DNA from: an uncultured Porphyromonadaceae bacterium
Lineage (GTDB): Bacteria > Bacteroidota > Bacteroidia > Bacteroidales > Muribaculaceae
DNA length: 11,379 nt
Direction: 5' to 3'
Assembly: GCA_902461565.1 (NCBI GenBank)
Contig: CABPYL010000055.1
Location: forward strand, 1 to 11,379
Part shown: piece after piece, positions 1 to 6,974 of the stretch
Layout: every line of letters begins with the position of its first letter
Numbering within the stretch: the stretch's first letter is position 1
The notes under the pieces: generated by a model
Databases searched by the model: none
The model's input: only the letters and a program-made list of their open reading frames with translations
What the model was told of the DNA's origin: nothing
Translations under genes and position numbers: made by a program

Positions 1-1
1 G

Positions 2-61
2 ATGCGCGGAGTCCGAGACCGCGATTTCTTCATATTCCGACTTGTCAAACTATACGCCTAA
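2..61 (+). CDS. C-terminal fragment of a probable IS transposase (partial, cut by window edge)
   Basis: The frame starting at base 2 stays open from the window edge to a TAA at 59-61. It encodes 19 residues containing GVRDRDFF and FRLVKLYA. From memory, this resembles the extreme C-terminus of ISL3/ISAon1-type DDE transposases of Bacteroidota, where a G-V-R/T-x-x-x-FF-(L/I)-(F/Y)-R-L stretch ends shortly before the stop. The ATG at base 2 is probably internal and not the true start, since the gene should extend several hundred codons to the left. The following bases (62-138) include a tandem 19-mer that could be the element's terminus, which fits an IS right end. The call rests on a very short match, so a chance open frame remains possible. 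Confidence 0.42.
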   Translation: MRGVRDRDFFIFRLVKLYA

Positions 62-100
62 ATTTTTAACATTCCATTCGCCCGGATTTAACAAATGCAC

Positions 101-138
101 CGTAATTTCGGCTTGGGCCCGTAATTTCGGCTTGGGCC
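101..138. repeat. Perfect 2 x 19-bp tandem repeat, possible IS terminal repeat
   Basis: Bases 101-119 and 120-138 are identical copies of CGTAATTTCGGCTTGGGCC with no spacer. On the complementary strand the unit begins GGCCC and continues into an A+T-richer part, broadly like ISL3-family terminal inverted repeats, which begin with GG. It sits 40-77 bases after the stop of the putative transposase fragment, where a right end would be expected. The duplication is directly visible. The link to the insertion sequence is inference, because the left end lies outside the window. Confidence 0.6.
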
Positions 139-181
139 GAAAAATACAGAAGACTAAGAAGTTACGCTTGGTGAGGCTGCC

Positions 182-220
182 ATCGTGAACAAACTGTTCA
201 CGATTCCGGCTGTTCACGAA
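182..220. repeat. Inverted plus direct copies of TGTTCACGA
   Basis: Bases 182-191 and 195-204 form a perfect 10-bp inverted repeat (ATCGTGAACA / TGTTCACGAT) around a 3-base spacer AAC. A third, direct copy, TGTTCACGAA, lies at 211-220, 16 bases downstream of the second. There is no T run on either side, so an intrinsic terminator is unlikely. It could be a protein-binding site, a repetitive extragenic element or part of mobile-element debris. The region between the transposase fragment and the tRNA terminator (62-274) holds no gene that I can support. Confidence 0.55.
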
Positions 221-274
221 TTGCACACCTCTTAACCCTACAATATGCTTTATTCTGCCGGATAGGGATATTAC

Positions 275-309
275 AAAAATCGCTGAAACTGTCTTAGTTT
301 CAGCGATTT
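275..309 (-). terminator. Rho-independent terminator of tRNA-Lys
   Basis: A perfect 14-bp stem (277-290 with 296-309, core ATCGCTGAAACT / AGTTTCAGCGAT) closes a 5-base loop. In the minus direction it is followed by a T5 run (complement of 275-279). It lies 24 bases beyond the 3' end of the tRNA in that gene's direction, so it completes a monocistronic tRNA transcription unit. Confidence 0.85.
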
Positions 310-333
310 GCTTGATTTTGCCGTTTGGCTTTG

Positions 334-406
<73 letters not shown>

Positions 407-437
407 TTTTTCTGCGCTCCATTTCTGAATTGCGGTG

Positions 438-469
438 CAAAGTTACGGGCTTTTTTTGAACCATGCAAA
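438..469 (-). promoter_or_regulatory. Bacteroidota-type promoter for tRNA-Lys
   Basis: On the minus strand TTTG (complement of 466-469) is followed after exactly 20 bases by TAACTTTG (complement of 438-445). This matches the Bacteroidota sigma-ABfr consensus TTTG-N19..21-TAnnTTTG. Initiation would fall roughly 10 bases downstream, leaving a short 5' leader before the mature tRNA end at 406. This is one of the clearest regulatory signals in the window. Confidence 0.8.
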
Positions 470-548
470 TTTTTTGCGAAGTTTTTTCAAGAAAAATTCA
501 ATAAAAAATCCCAGCAGATAGTAAGAGGGGAGTATGTCGTATACGCAT

Positions 549-605
549 CAGTCTAATTATTCGGAAGTTATGCCAGATGGCGCAGACTGAACGGAATTTT
601 TTTTT
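549..605 (+). other. Possible structured element ending in a T9 run
   Basis: CAGTCT (549-554) can pair with AGACTG (584-589). Inside lies a small GCCA-GA-TGGC hairpin (572-581). Seven bases after the outer stem there is a run of nine T (597-605). The layout resembles a terminator or the 3' end of a small transcript, but no gene upstream on the plus strand would need it, and the T run overlaps the -33 box of the next promoter. The remainder of 407-655 holds only the two promoters. Confidence 0.25.
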
Positions 606-633
606 GAGCATAGGCAAGAATTCGTTAATTTTG
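603..633 (+). promoter_or_regulatory. Bacteroidota-type promoter of the six-gene operon
   Basis: TTTG (603-606), a 19-base spacer and TAATTTTG (626-633) match TTTG-N19-TAnnTTTG. The predicted transcription start is near base 640, giving a leader of only about 15 bases before the ATG at 656. No comparable site is apparent at the later gene junctions, which are abutting or overlapping, so this promoter probably drives 656-6953. Confidence 0.72.
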
Positions 634-655
634 TAGGTGCAAACATATACTGAAT

Positions 656-1591
656 ATGCTCAAGTCTGCAAATAATTCAAAAATGCTCGGAGGCACCTTG
701 CTCGGCCACATTGCGGCTATAGTAACGGTAGCGATGTGGGGTTATTCTTTTGTTTCTTCGAAGGTATTACTTGACAACGGCCTTGGCCCCGTGCAGATAT
801 ATATTCTCCGTTTTCTTATGGCCTATGTGCTTGTCGTGCTAATATCGCACAAACGGCTATGGGCGTCTAATCTTCGAGAGGAGTGTATGCTTATGCTTTG
901 TGGCATTTGTGCCGGATCGGTGTATTTCATTGCGGAAAACACGGCACTCCAATATACTCTTACCACAAACGTTTCTTTACTTACTTCCATGTCGCCGCTT
1001 ATTACGGCCATGCTGGTAGGCTTAATTTATAAAAACGAAAAGATTGGTGCCGGAACATGGTTTGGTTCGGCCATAGCACTTGTAGGTGTTGGCTGTGTGG
1101 TATTCAATAGCAGTACTTCTGTAGAGGTGCGTCCGCTCGGCGATTTTCTCTCGATTGCGGCGGCTTTCTGCTGGGCCGCATATTCTCTTATTCTGCGACA
1201 GCTCAACGCCTACTATGACGTATGGTTTATATCGCGTAAGACGTTTTTCTACGGGGTACTTACAGCAATACCTTTCCTGTTGTTCGAACATGACACGGTT
1301 GATATAATGGAGGTTATCGGCCGACCGGCAATATACGGGAACCTGTTGTTCCTTGGCGTGGGAGCCTCGACAATCGCTTATGTCCTATGGGCATTGTCTG
1401 TAAAGAAGCTCGGTGCTATCAAAGCTAACAATTATATGTATCTCCAGTCCATATTTACACTCGTGATTTCGGCCTTTGTGCTTGGCGAGCATGTAACAGC
1501 TATCGGGTATTTAGGTATTGCTTTGATTATTGTGGGATTATGGGCCGGCGACAACATCAATAAAATTTTCGACCGCCGCAAGGCGAAATAA
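656..1591 (+). CDS. EamA/DMT-family integral membrane transporter
   Basis: This is a 311-residue polytopic inner-membrane protein of the drug/metabolite transporter superfamily, with two EamA repeats (about 16-150 and 163-297) and around ten predicted membrane segments. Family hallmarks are visible: a W-G-Y-S-F motif in the first helix (28-32), an invariant-type Arg after the second (R52), the A-L-x-Y-T-L-T-T-N-x-S-L-L-T-x-x-x-P-L stretch (97-115), and L-G-E-H-x-T near the end (276-281). Members export amino acids, metabolites or drugs; the substrate cannot be read from sequence. The start at 656 follows a well-formed promoter but has no Shine-Dalgarno sequence. A second ATG at 683 is possible. 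It is first in the operon, and the next gene begins 10 bases after its stop. Confidence 0.9.
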   Translation: MLKSANNSKMLGGTLLGHIAAIVTVAMWGYSFVSSKVLLDNGLGPVQIYILRFLMAYVLVVLISHKRLWASNLREECMLMLCGICAGSVYFIAENTALQYTLTTNVSLLTSMSPLITAMLVGLIYKNEKIGAGTWFGSAIALVGVGCVVFNSSTSVEVRPLGDFLSIAAAFCWAAYSLILRQLNAYYDVWFISRKTFFYGVLTAIPFLLFEHDTVDIMEVIGRPAIYGNLLFLGVGASTIAYVLWALSVKKLGAIKANNYMYLQSIFTLVISAFVLGEHVTAIGYLGIALIIVGLWAGDNINKIFDRRKAK

Positions 1592-1601
1592 ATACGTAAA
1601 T

Positions 1602-1781
1602 ATGACAGAAATTCCTTCCGATCCAATCATCTTGCTGAGTTTCATTAACATGAAGCTTCGCGACGAGTTTCCGTCCCTCGATGAATTGTGCAAGTCGCTT
1701 GATATAGATGAAAACGACCTCAAAGCGCGTCTTTCGGTTGCGGGCTTCGAGTATGTTCCGGCTGTGAATCAATTCAGATAG
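1602..1781 (+). CDS. DUF4250 domain small protein
   Basis: A 59-residue protein spanning essentially the whole DUF4250 family: P-x-D-P-I-I-L-L-S-F-I-N-M-K-L-R-D-E (5-22), S-L-D-E-L-C (25-30), an acidic turn D-I-D-E-N-D (34-39), and a C-terminal G-x-E-Y-x-x-x-x-N-Q-F (48-58). The layout suggests a small helical fold that may bind nucleic acid (inference); family function is unknown. The ATG at 1602 was chosen because the domain starts there and the upstream gene ends at 1591. Its TAG stop (1779-1781) directly abuts the ATG of the helicase gene, so the two are probably translationally coupled and may be functionally linked. Confidence 0.88.
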   Translation: MTEIPSDPIILLSFINMKLRDEFPSLDELCKSLDIDENDLKARLSVAGFEYVPAVNQFR

Positions 1782-4109
1782 ATGGTAGGAGAGGACTATC
1801 TCGAACACTTAAATCCGGCGCAACGCAACGCCGTTGTGCATTCCGGCTCCCCTGAACTGGTAATTGCCGGTGCAGGATCAGGCAAGACGCGTGTACTTAC
1901 CTATAAAATAGTACATCTGCTGCGCAGCGGCTTCAATCCTGCCCGCATACTGGCTCTTACGTTCACCAACAAGGCAGCACGCGAGATGCGAGAGCGTATT
2001 TCTTCGCTTGTAGGCGAAGATACTGCGTCGCGCCTGTGGATGGGCACTTTCCATTCAATATTCTGTCGGATATTAAGGCGCCACGCAGACAAAATCGGCT
2101 TCAAGAGCAATTTCACAGTCTACGATGCTTCGGATTCAAAATCGCTGGTGCGTAGCATTATCAAAGAACTGAAACTTGATGACAAGGACTATCGTCCCGG
2201 AAAGATTGCTTCTGAGATTTCTTGGGCTAAAAACCAGCTGATATCCCCCGAGGCATACGCTGCAGATGCCGCGCTTGTCGCAAATGACAAATCCGCCCGT
2301 CGCGGGCGCCTGCATGAAATTTACAAAATATATCGCGACCGGTGCCGTATTGCCGATGCAATGGATTTCGACGATCTGCTGTACTACACCAATGTTCTGC
2401 TTCGCGATAATCCGGACGTTCTGGAAGATTACAGAAAATATTTCTCATATATTCTTGTAGACGAGTATCAGGATACTAATTTTGCGCAGCACCGCATAGT
2501 TCGTGAATTGTGCGGCAACAATTCCAATCTGTGTGTTGTCGGAGATGATGCACAAAGCATTTATTCGTTCCGTGGCGCCAATGTACGCAATATCCTGGAT
2601 CTCGGTAAATGGTTTCCGGGGCTTGCGGAATACAAGCTGGAGCAGAATTATCGGTCTACGCGCAATATTCTTGGTGCTGCCAATAGTCTTATTGCGGCCA
2701 ATAAAGACCAGATTGAAAAAGAGATATTCTCCGAAAACGAGGAGGGCGACAAGATTGAACTTGTGGAAACATGTTCCGAATTCGAGGAAGCCAATACTGT
2801 TGCTTTGCGTCTTGCCTTAGTACGTCGTAAATTGGGTCTGTCTTATAACGATACGGCAATTCTTTACCGCACGAATGCACAATCGCGCGTATTGGAAGAA
2901 GCGTTGCGTAACCGCAACATTCCTTACCGTATTTACGGAGGGCTGGCATTTTACCAGCGTAAAGAAATCAAAGATGCGGTGTCATATTTCCGACTGAGTG
3001 TCAACCCAAATGACGACGAGGCACTTACTCGTGTTATCAATACACCCAAACGAGGAATCGGTGAAACTACAGTAGGGAAAGTGCGTGCGACAGCCATTGC
3101 CGCAGGAGTTAGCATGTATGACGTTATGTGTGATCCCGTAAAATACGGCCTTGACGTAAACAAAGGCACGATAGCCAAGTTGGCGAAATTCGGAGACACC
3201 ATAAGAAAGATAGTTGAAAAAGCATCTGTCGCGGCAGCTGACGAAACCGCAGACTTTATTGTTGCGAGCACTGGTCTGATGCAGGAATATCTTTCCGGGG
3301 ATACTCCGGAATGTATAAGCAAGCGAGAAAATCTGCTTGAGTTGCTCAACGGCGTAAAAGAGTATACTGAGCGTAGCTTTAACGACGGAGCACAGGTTAC
3401 GATGAACGACTATCTGTCGGAAATTTCGCTTATGACCGATCAAGACGAATCTGACGAGGGGGATAGTGTAACGCTTATGACAATTCATTCAGCCAAAGGA
3501 CTGGAATTTGGTGCGGTATTCATTGTCGGCGCAGAAGAAAAGCTGCTCCCTTCAGAAAAATGCAGCAAGGAATCGGAAATCGAGGAAGAGCGACGTCTGA
3601 TGTACGTTGCAATTACCCGCGCGAAGAAATTCTGCATGATAAGCTATGCCACCAGGCGGATGCAAAACGGCGAGACGCATAACACGATGCCGTCGCGATT
3701 CATCCAGGACATTAATCCGCGATTTCTCCGACCAATAATGGGTACCGCGCGCCCTATCTACCGCTACAGCGAGAAAAAGATCCCCGACGCGGCCCAATTT
3801 ACCCGACCGGAGGCCAATCAGGCGCCTCGAAGCATTTTTACACGTCCGTCGGCAGAGGAAACAACGGTCCATCCCACTATCGGCGCAACCTCTGTATCGA
3901 TGCCGTCCTCCGCATCGCAGGGGGAATATATCGTTCACACTTCCGCCGAGCTTTACGCCGGCCAAAATATAATGCATAACGCATTCGGGCACGGAACCAT
4001 TGAAAATGTGGATACAACGCGCCCCGATCACCGTATAATTGTTCAATTCCACGATGGCAGCAAACGCACGCTGCTACTTAAATTTGCACGTTTCAAGCTA
4101 TTGTCATGA
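1782..4109 (+). CDS. UvrD/PcrA-type superfamily 1A DNA helicase
   Basis: This 775-residue ATP-dependent 3'-5' DNA helicase would act in nucleotide excision and mismatch repair and in clearing proteins or RNA polymerase from DNA. All SF1A motifs are intact: Walker A GAGSGKT (30-36), Ia LTFTNKAAREM (59-69), Ib GTFHS (88-92), II DEYQDTN (227-233), III VVGDDAQSIYSFRGA (252-266), IV QNYRST (288-293), V MTIHSAKGLEF (566-576) and VI EERRLMYVAITRAK (602-615). After a low-complexity linker (about 660-720) the last 50 residues contain G-H-G-T-I, I-I-V-Q-F and L-L-L-K-F-A, the tudor-like C-terminal domain that contacts RNA polymerase in PcrA/UvrD. Length is normal and there is no damage. UvrD, PcrA and Rep cannot be separated with certainty, but the tail favours UvrD/PcrA. 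The start abuts the preceding stop and has no Shine-Dalgarno sequence. Confidence 0.95.
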   Translation: MVGEDYLEHLNPAQRNAVVHSGSPELVIAGAGSGKTRVLTYKIVHLLRSGFNPARILALTFTNKAAREMRERISSLVGEDTASRLWMGTFHSIFCRILRRHADKIGFKSNFTVYDASDSKSLVRSIIKELKLDDKDYRPGKIASEISWAKNQLISPEAYAADAALVANDKSARRGRLHEIYKIYRDRCRIADAMDFDDLLYYTNVLLRDNPDVLEDYRKYFSYILVDEYQDTNFAQHRIVRELCGNNSNLCVVGDDAQSIYSFRGANVRNILDLGKWFPGLAEYKLEQNYRSTRNILGAANSLIAANKDQIEKEIFSENEEGDKIELVETCSEFEEANTVALRLALVRRKLGLSYNDTAILYRTNAQSRVLEEALRNRNIPYRIYGGLAFYQRKEIKDAVSYFRLSVNPNDDEALTRVINTPKRGIGETTVGKVRATAIAAGVSMYDVMCDPVKYGLDVNKGTIAKLAKFGDTIRKIVEKASVAAADETADFIVASTGLMQEYLSGDTPECISKRENLLELLNGVKEYTERSFNDGAQVTMNDYLSEISLMTDQDESDEGDSVTLMTIHSAKGLEFGAVFIVGAEEKLLPSEKCSKESEIEEERRLMYVAITRAKKFCMISYATRRMQNGETHNTMPSRFIQDINPRFLRPIMGTARPIYRYSEKKIPDAAQFTRPEANQAPRSIFTRPSAEETTVHPTIGATSVSMPSSASQGEYIVHTSAELYAGQNIMHNAFGHGTIENVDTTRPDHRIIVQFHDGSKRTLLLKFARFKLLS

Positions 4110-5239
4110 AAGCATCCGAACTGCCTACCCCGTATTATATTGTCTACGAAGACAAACTGCGCCGTAATCTCGAACTAATTTCCAGGGTAGCCCGAGAAAG
4201 CGGAGCTCACATAATAATGGCCTTCAAGGCAAACGCCCTGTGGCGCACATTCGATATTATCGGCGAGTATTGCCGCGATTGCACAGCAAGCTCTCTGAAC
4301 GAGATGCGTCTGGGCAAAGAGTGCCTCGGCGGAGAGATTCATACATATTCTCCCGCCTATACTCCCGCAAATATCGAGGAATTTATTAACGGCAGCTCGC
4401 ACATAACTTTCAACTCTATGGGACATCTGAGGAGGTTCGGCGCAAAGGCAAAAGCCGCCGGTGTATCGGTAGGATTACGCGTAAACCCGATGTGTTCTGT
4501 AATCGAAACGGATCTATATAATCCAGCTCTTCCAGGTTCACGCTTCGGAGTGTCCGCAGAACAGATTGGCGCAGAGCTGCCACCAGAGGTTGACGGACTG
4601 CATTTCCATGCCCTATGCGAGTCTACATCATACGACCTTGAAAAGGTGCTTGCCGCCTTCGAAAACCGTTTCGGCAAATATCTCGACAAACTTAAGTGGG
4701 TAAATATGGGCGGAGGTCATCTTATGACCCGCGAAGGTTACGACACGGGCCATCTTATCCAGCTGATCCGCGATTTCAGATACAGACATCCCAATCTTGA
4801 AGTAATCCTTGAACCGGGAAGTGCTTTCACTTGGCAGACCGGTGATCTTGTTACCAGCGTTGTAGATGTCGTGGAAGACCGGGGCGTTACGACGGCCATA
4901 CTTGATGCAAGTTTTGCCTGTCATATGCCCGATACTCTCGAAATGCCGTATCTGCCAGAGGTCGCACAAAGCGTGCCGGTTGAAGAATCGGATGGCAACA
5001 GCTACCGTCTCGGCGGCAATTCATGCCTGAGCGGCGATTTCAAAGGCGACTACCACTTTGCTCGCACACCTCGTGTAGGAGACCTTATAACGCTTAAAGA
5101 TATGAACCATTATACCACAGTCAAAACCACGATGTTCAATGGCATCGGGCACCCCGATATTGTTCTGGAACATCCTGATGGCGAGGTTGAATATCTGCGT
5201 AGTTTCGATTATCACGACTATAAAAACCGGATGTGCTGA
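4106..5239 (+). CDS. nspC: Carboxynorspermidine/carboxyspermidine decarboxylase
   Basis: This 377-residue cytosolic PLP enzyme removes CO2 from carboxyspermidine (or carboxynorspermidine) to give spermidine (or norspermidine). It is the last step of the alternative polyamine route used by many gut Bacteroidota. It belongs to the alanine-racemase-fold decarboxylases: N-terminal P-T-P-Y-Y-I-V-Y (7-14), PLP-binding Lys in A-F-K-A-N-A (K41), H-F-H-A-L-C-E (166-172), phosphate-binding M-G-G-G-H (201-205), E-P-G (236-238), and the C-terminal G-G-N-S-C-L-S-G-D (303-311) carrying the catalytic Cys307. All key residues are present. Its ATG overlaps the helicase stop by four bases (ATGA), implying coupling. 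The usual partner, carboxynorspermidine dehydrogenase, is not in the window. Confidence 0.94.
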   Translation: MKASELPTPYYIVYEDKLRRNLELISRVARESGAHIIMAFKANALWRTFDIIGEYCRDCTASSLNEMRLGKECLGGEIHTYSPAYTPANIEEFINGSSHITFNSMGHLRRFGAKAKAAGVSVGLRVNPMCSVIETDLYNPALPGSRFGVSAEQIGAELPPEVDGLHFHALCESTSYDLEKVLAAFENRFGKYLDKLKWVNMGGGHLMTREGYDTGHLIQLIRDFRYRHPNLEVILEPGSAFTWQTGDLVTSVVDVVEDRGVTTAILDASFACHMPDTLEMPYLPEVAQSVPVEESDGNSYRLGGNSCLSGDFKGDYHFARTPRVGDLITLKDMNHYTTVKTTMFNGIGHPDIVLEHPDGEVEYLRSFDYHDYKNRMC

Positions 5240-6240
5240 TGCCTCGATTTTCTGTAATCGTACCGGTATACAACCGGCCGGCGGAGGTGGAGGACCTCTG
5301 CAAAAGTCTTGTTGCGCAAACGAACAAGGATTTCGAACTGATTATTGTGGAAGACGGTTCTACCGTACCTTGCAAAGAAGTTGTTGAGCAACATATCGCA
5401 AACGGGTTGAACGCCAAATATTTTCATAAGGAAAATGAGGGTCGCTCCATTGCTCGGAACTACGGACTGGGGCATGCCTCCGGCGATTATTTTATATTTT
5501 TCGACTCGGACTGTGTAATACCTCCCCGATATTTCGAAATACTTATCGGAGAACTTGAACAACAATCCTACGACTGCTTCGGGGGCCCAGATGCCGCACA
5601 CGCATCATTCACAGATACCCAAAAGGCCATAAATTACGCAATGACCTCCTTCCTTACCACCGGTGGCATACGCGGCGGCAAGGTACAGTTGGAGAAATTT
5701 GTTCCGCGCACGTTCAACATGGGTTACTGTAGGGCTGTATATGAGAAAGTGGGCGGTTTTCGCGAAATGTTCTCCGAAGATATTGACATGAGCATGCGTA
5801 TTCGTCAGGCCGGTTTTTCTATCGGACTGATACGGCCAGCCTGTGTGTGGCATAAACGACGGTTGGATCTTAAGAAATTCTTCCGCCAGGTATACGTGTT
5901 CGGCATGTCCAGGATAACACTGAAATTGCTTTATCCTGGTTCGTTGAAAATTGTACACACCCTGCCGGCAGTGTTTGTATTGGGATGTATTGCCATGATA
6001 CTCTTGGGCATATTCGTATCGCCGTGGTACCTACTGCCTTTGGGAATATACTTTCTTGCCATATTCACCGGCGCACTTGTATCGACAAAATCACTCAAGG
6101 TTGCATTTTTGGCGATTCCAGCATCCGCCATACAGCTCGCAGGATACGGTACTGGCTTCCTTAAAGCATGGTTTACCAAGATCGTGCTTGGACGCGGACG
6201 CGATATAAACGAAGAAATACTTATCCGCAAAGGAAAATGA
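5239..6240 (+). CDS. Family 2 glycosyltransferase with C-terminal membrane segments
   Basis: A 333-residue GT-A fold glycosyltransferase that would transfer a sugar from a nucleotide-sugar donor to a cell-envelope glycan or lipid at the cytoplasmic membrane face. The N-terminus F-S-V-I-V-P-V-Y-N-R (4-13) is typical of GT2. Nucleotide- and metal-binding motifs are V-E-D-G-S (37-41) and the DxD-type F-F-D-S-D (87-91). An acceptor-side S-E-D-x-D (179-183) probably supplies the catalytic base, and W-H-K-R-R is at 204-208. Hydrophobic segments at about 240-262, 264-281 and 288-303 anchor it in the membrane. The ATG at 5239 overlaps the nspC stop (TGATG). An in-frame GTG at 5233 is possible but less likely. 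Donor and acceptor are unknown; no capsule or LPS cluster is visible nearby. Confidence 0.9.
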   Translation: MPRFSVIVPVYNRPAEVEDLCKSLVAQTNKDFELIIVEDGSTVPCKEVVEQHIANGLNAKYFHKENEGRSIARNYGLGHASGDYFIFFDSDCVIPPRYFEILIGELEQQSYDCFGGPDAAHASFTDTQKAINYAMTSFLTTGGIRGGKVQLEKFVPRTFNMGYCRAVYEKVGGFREMFSEDIDMSMRIRQAGFSIGLIRPACVWHKRRLDLKKFFRQVYVFGMSRITLKLLYPGSLKIVHTLPAVFVLGCIAMILLGIFVSPWYLLPLGIYFLAIFTGALVSTKSLKVAFLAIPASAIQLAGYGTGFLKAWFTKIVLGRGRDINEEILIRKGK

Positions 6241-6953
6241 AACAAACTGCGCCAACAACTGTCTCTCCCAAAATGGCTGACATGCCTAACGAGTTAAAAC
6301 CTCGCGAAAAAGCTATGACCTACGGCATTAAATCGCTCTCTGATGCTGAGTTGATGGCGCTGATATTTGCCACGGGTATTAAAGGTAAATCTGTATTGCA
6401 GATGTGCAGCGACATCCTTGCAGACAACGGCAACCACATCTCGAAAGTGGCGCAGATCGATGTAAAAGAATTTATCCGGCGATACAAAGGAATAGGCGAG
6501 GCAAAAGCGCTGACCATGCTTGCAGCCCTCGAATTAGGTTCCCGAGCGGCGGCCGATGCCTTGAGAATGACAGATGTAAAAATAACTGGTTCCGATACCG
6601 CATACCAGTATATCAAACACAAGTTCGACGGCCTTGACCATGAGGAATTCTGGGTTCTGCTACTCAAACAGAACGGTGCGCCTATTCGTCCGGTCAAGAT
6701 AGGTCAGGGCGGCCTGACAGGCACATCCGTCGACCGTAAGATTATACTTCGGGAGGCACTTGCGGCCAACTCGCAGCGCATAATGCTGTTCCACAACCAT
6801 CCGTCGGGAAACATTCAGCCGAGCCAACAGGATATCGTACTTACAAAGAAAATCTGCGAAGCAGCACACTTATTAGACATCGCCGTTCTCGATCATATCA
6901 TCCTCGGCACAACTTATTATTCATTCCACGATGAAGGTATAATGCCGTTGTAG
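6237..6953 (+). CDS. radC: RadC family JAB/MPN-domain protein
   Basis: A 238-residue RadC (UPF0758) protein. It has an N-terminal P-R-E-K and S-L-S-D-A-E-L region (22-39), a helix-hairpin-helix-like stretch Y-K-G-I-G-E-A-K-A (83-91), and a C-terminal JAB/MPN metalloprotein domain with the signature H-N-H-P-S-G-N-x-x-P-S-Q-Q-D (186-199), where His186, His188 and Asp199 are the expected zinc ligands. The family was first linked to DNA repair, but the founding E. coli allele proved to lie in recG, so the biochemical role is unsettled. The ATG at 6237 overlaps the glycosyltransferase stop (ATGA) and sits just after AAAGGAAA, one of the better ribosome-binding sites here. It is the last gene of the operon and ends 21 bases from the convergent gene, with no terminator hairpin evident. 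Confidence 0.93.
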   Translation: MKQTAPTTVSPKMADMPNELKPREKAMTYGIKSLSDAELMALIFATGIKGKSVLQMCSDILADNGNHISKVAQIDVKEFIRRYKGIGEAKALTMLAALELGSRAAADALRMTDVKITGSDTAYQYIKHKFDGLDHEEFWVLLLKQNGAPIRPVKIGQGGLTGTSVDRKIILREALAANSQRIMLFHNHPSGNIQPSQQDIVLTKKICEAAHLLDIAVLDHIILGTTYYSFHDEGIMPL

Positions 6954-6974
6954 TACCGGGACGGCACGATGGAA

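Noticed and set aside
1530..1601. 24-residue extension of the DUF4250 protein
   Set aside because: It overlaps the end of the EamA gene and lies outside the domain. The ATG at 1602 fits the domain and the 10-base spacing.
2951..4052. Long minus-strand open frames (2951-3349, 2982-3488, 3552-4052)
   Set aside because: They are antisense shadows of the intact helicase gene, with no recognisable motifs and Cys-rich, basic compositions typical of reverse frames.
5233..5238. GTG start for the glycosyltransferase
   Set aside because: It would add only two residues. The ATG at 5239 in the TGATG overlap gives the family-typical N-terminus.
6168..6236. Upstream extension of RadC
   Set aside because: It lies inside the glycosyltransferase gene. 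The coupled ATG at 6237 with AAAGGAAA before it is a better start.
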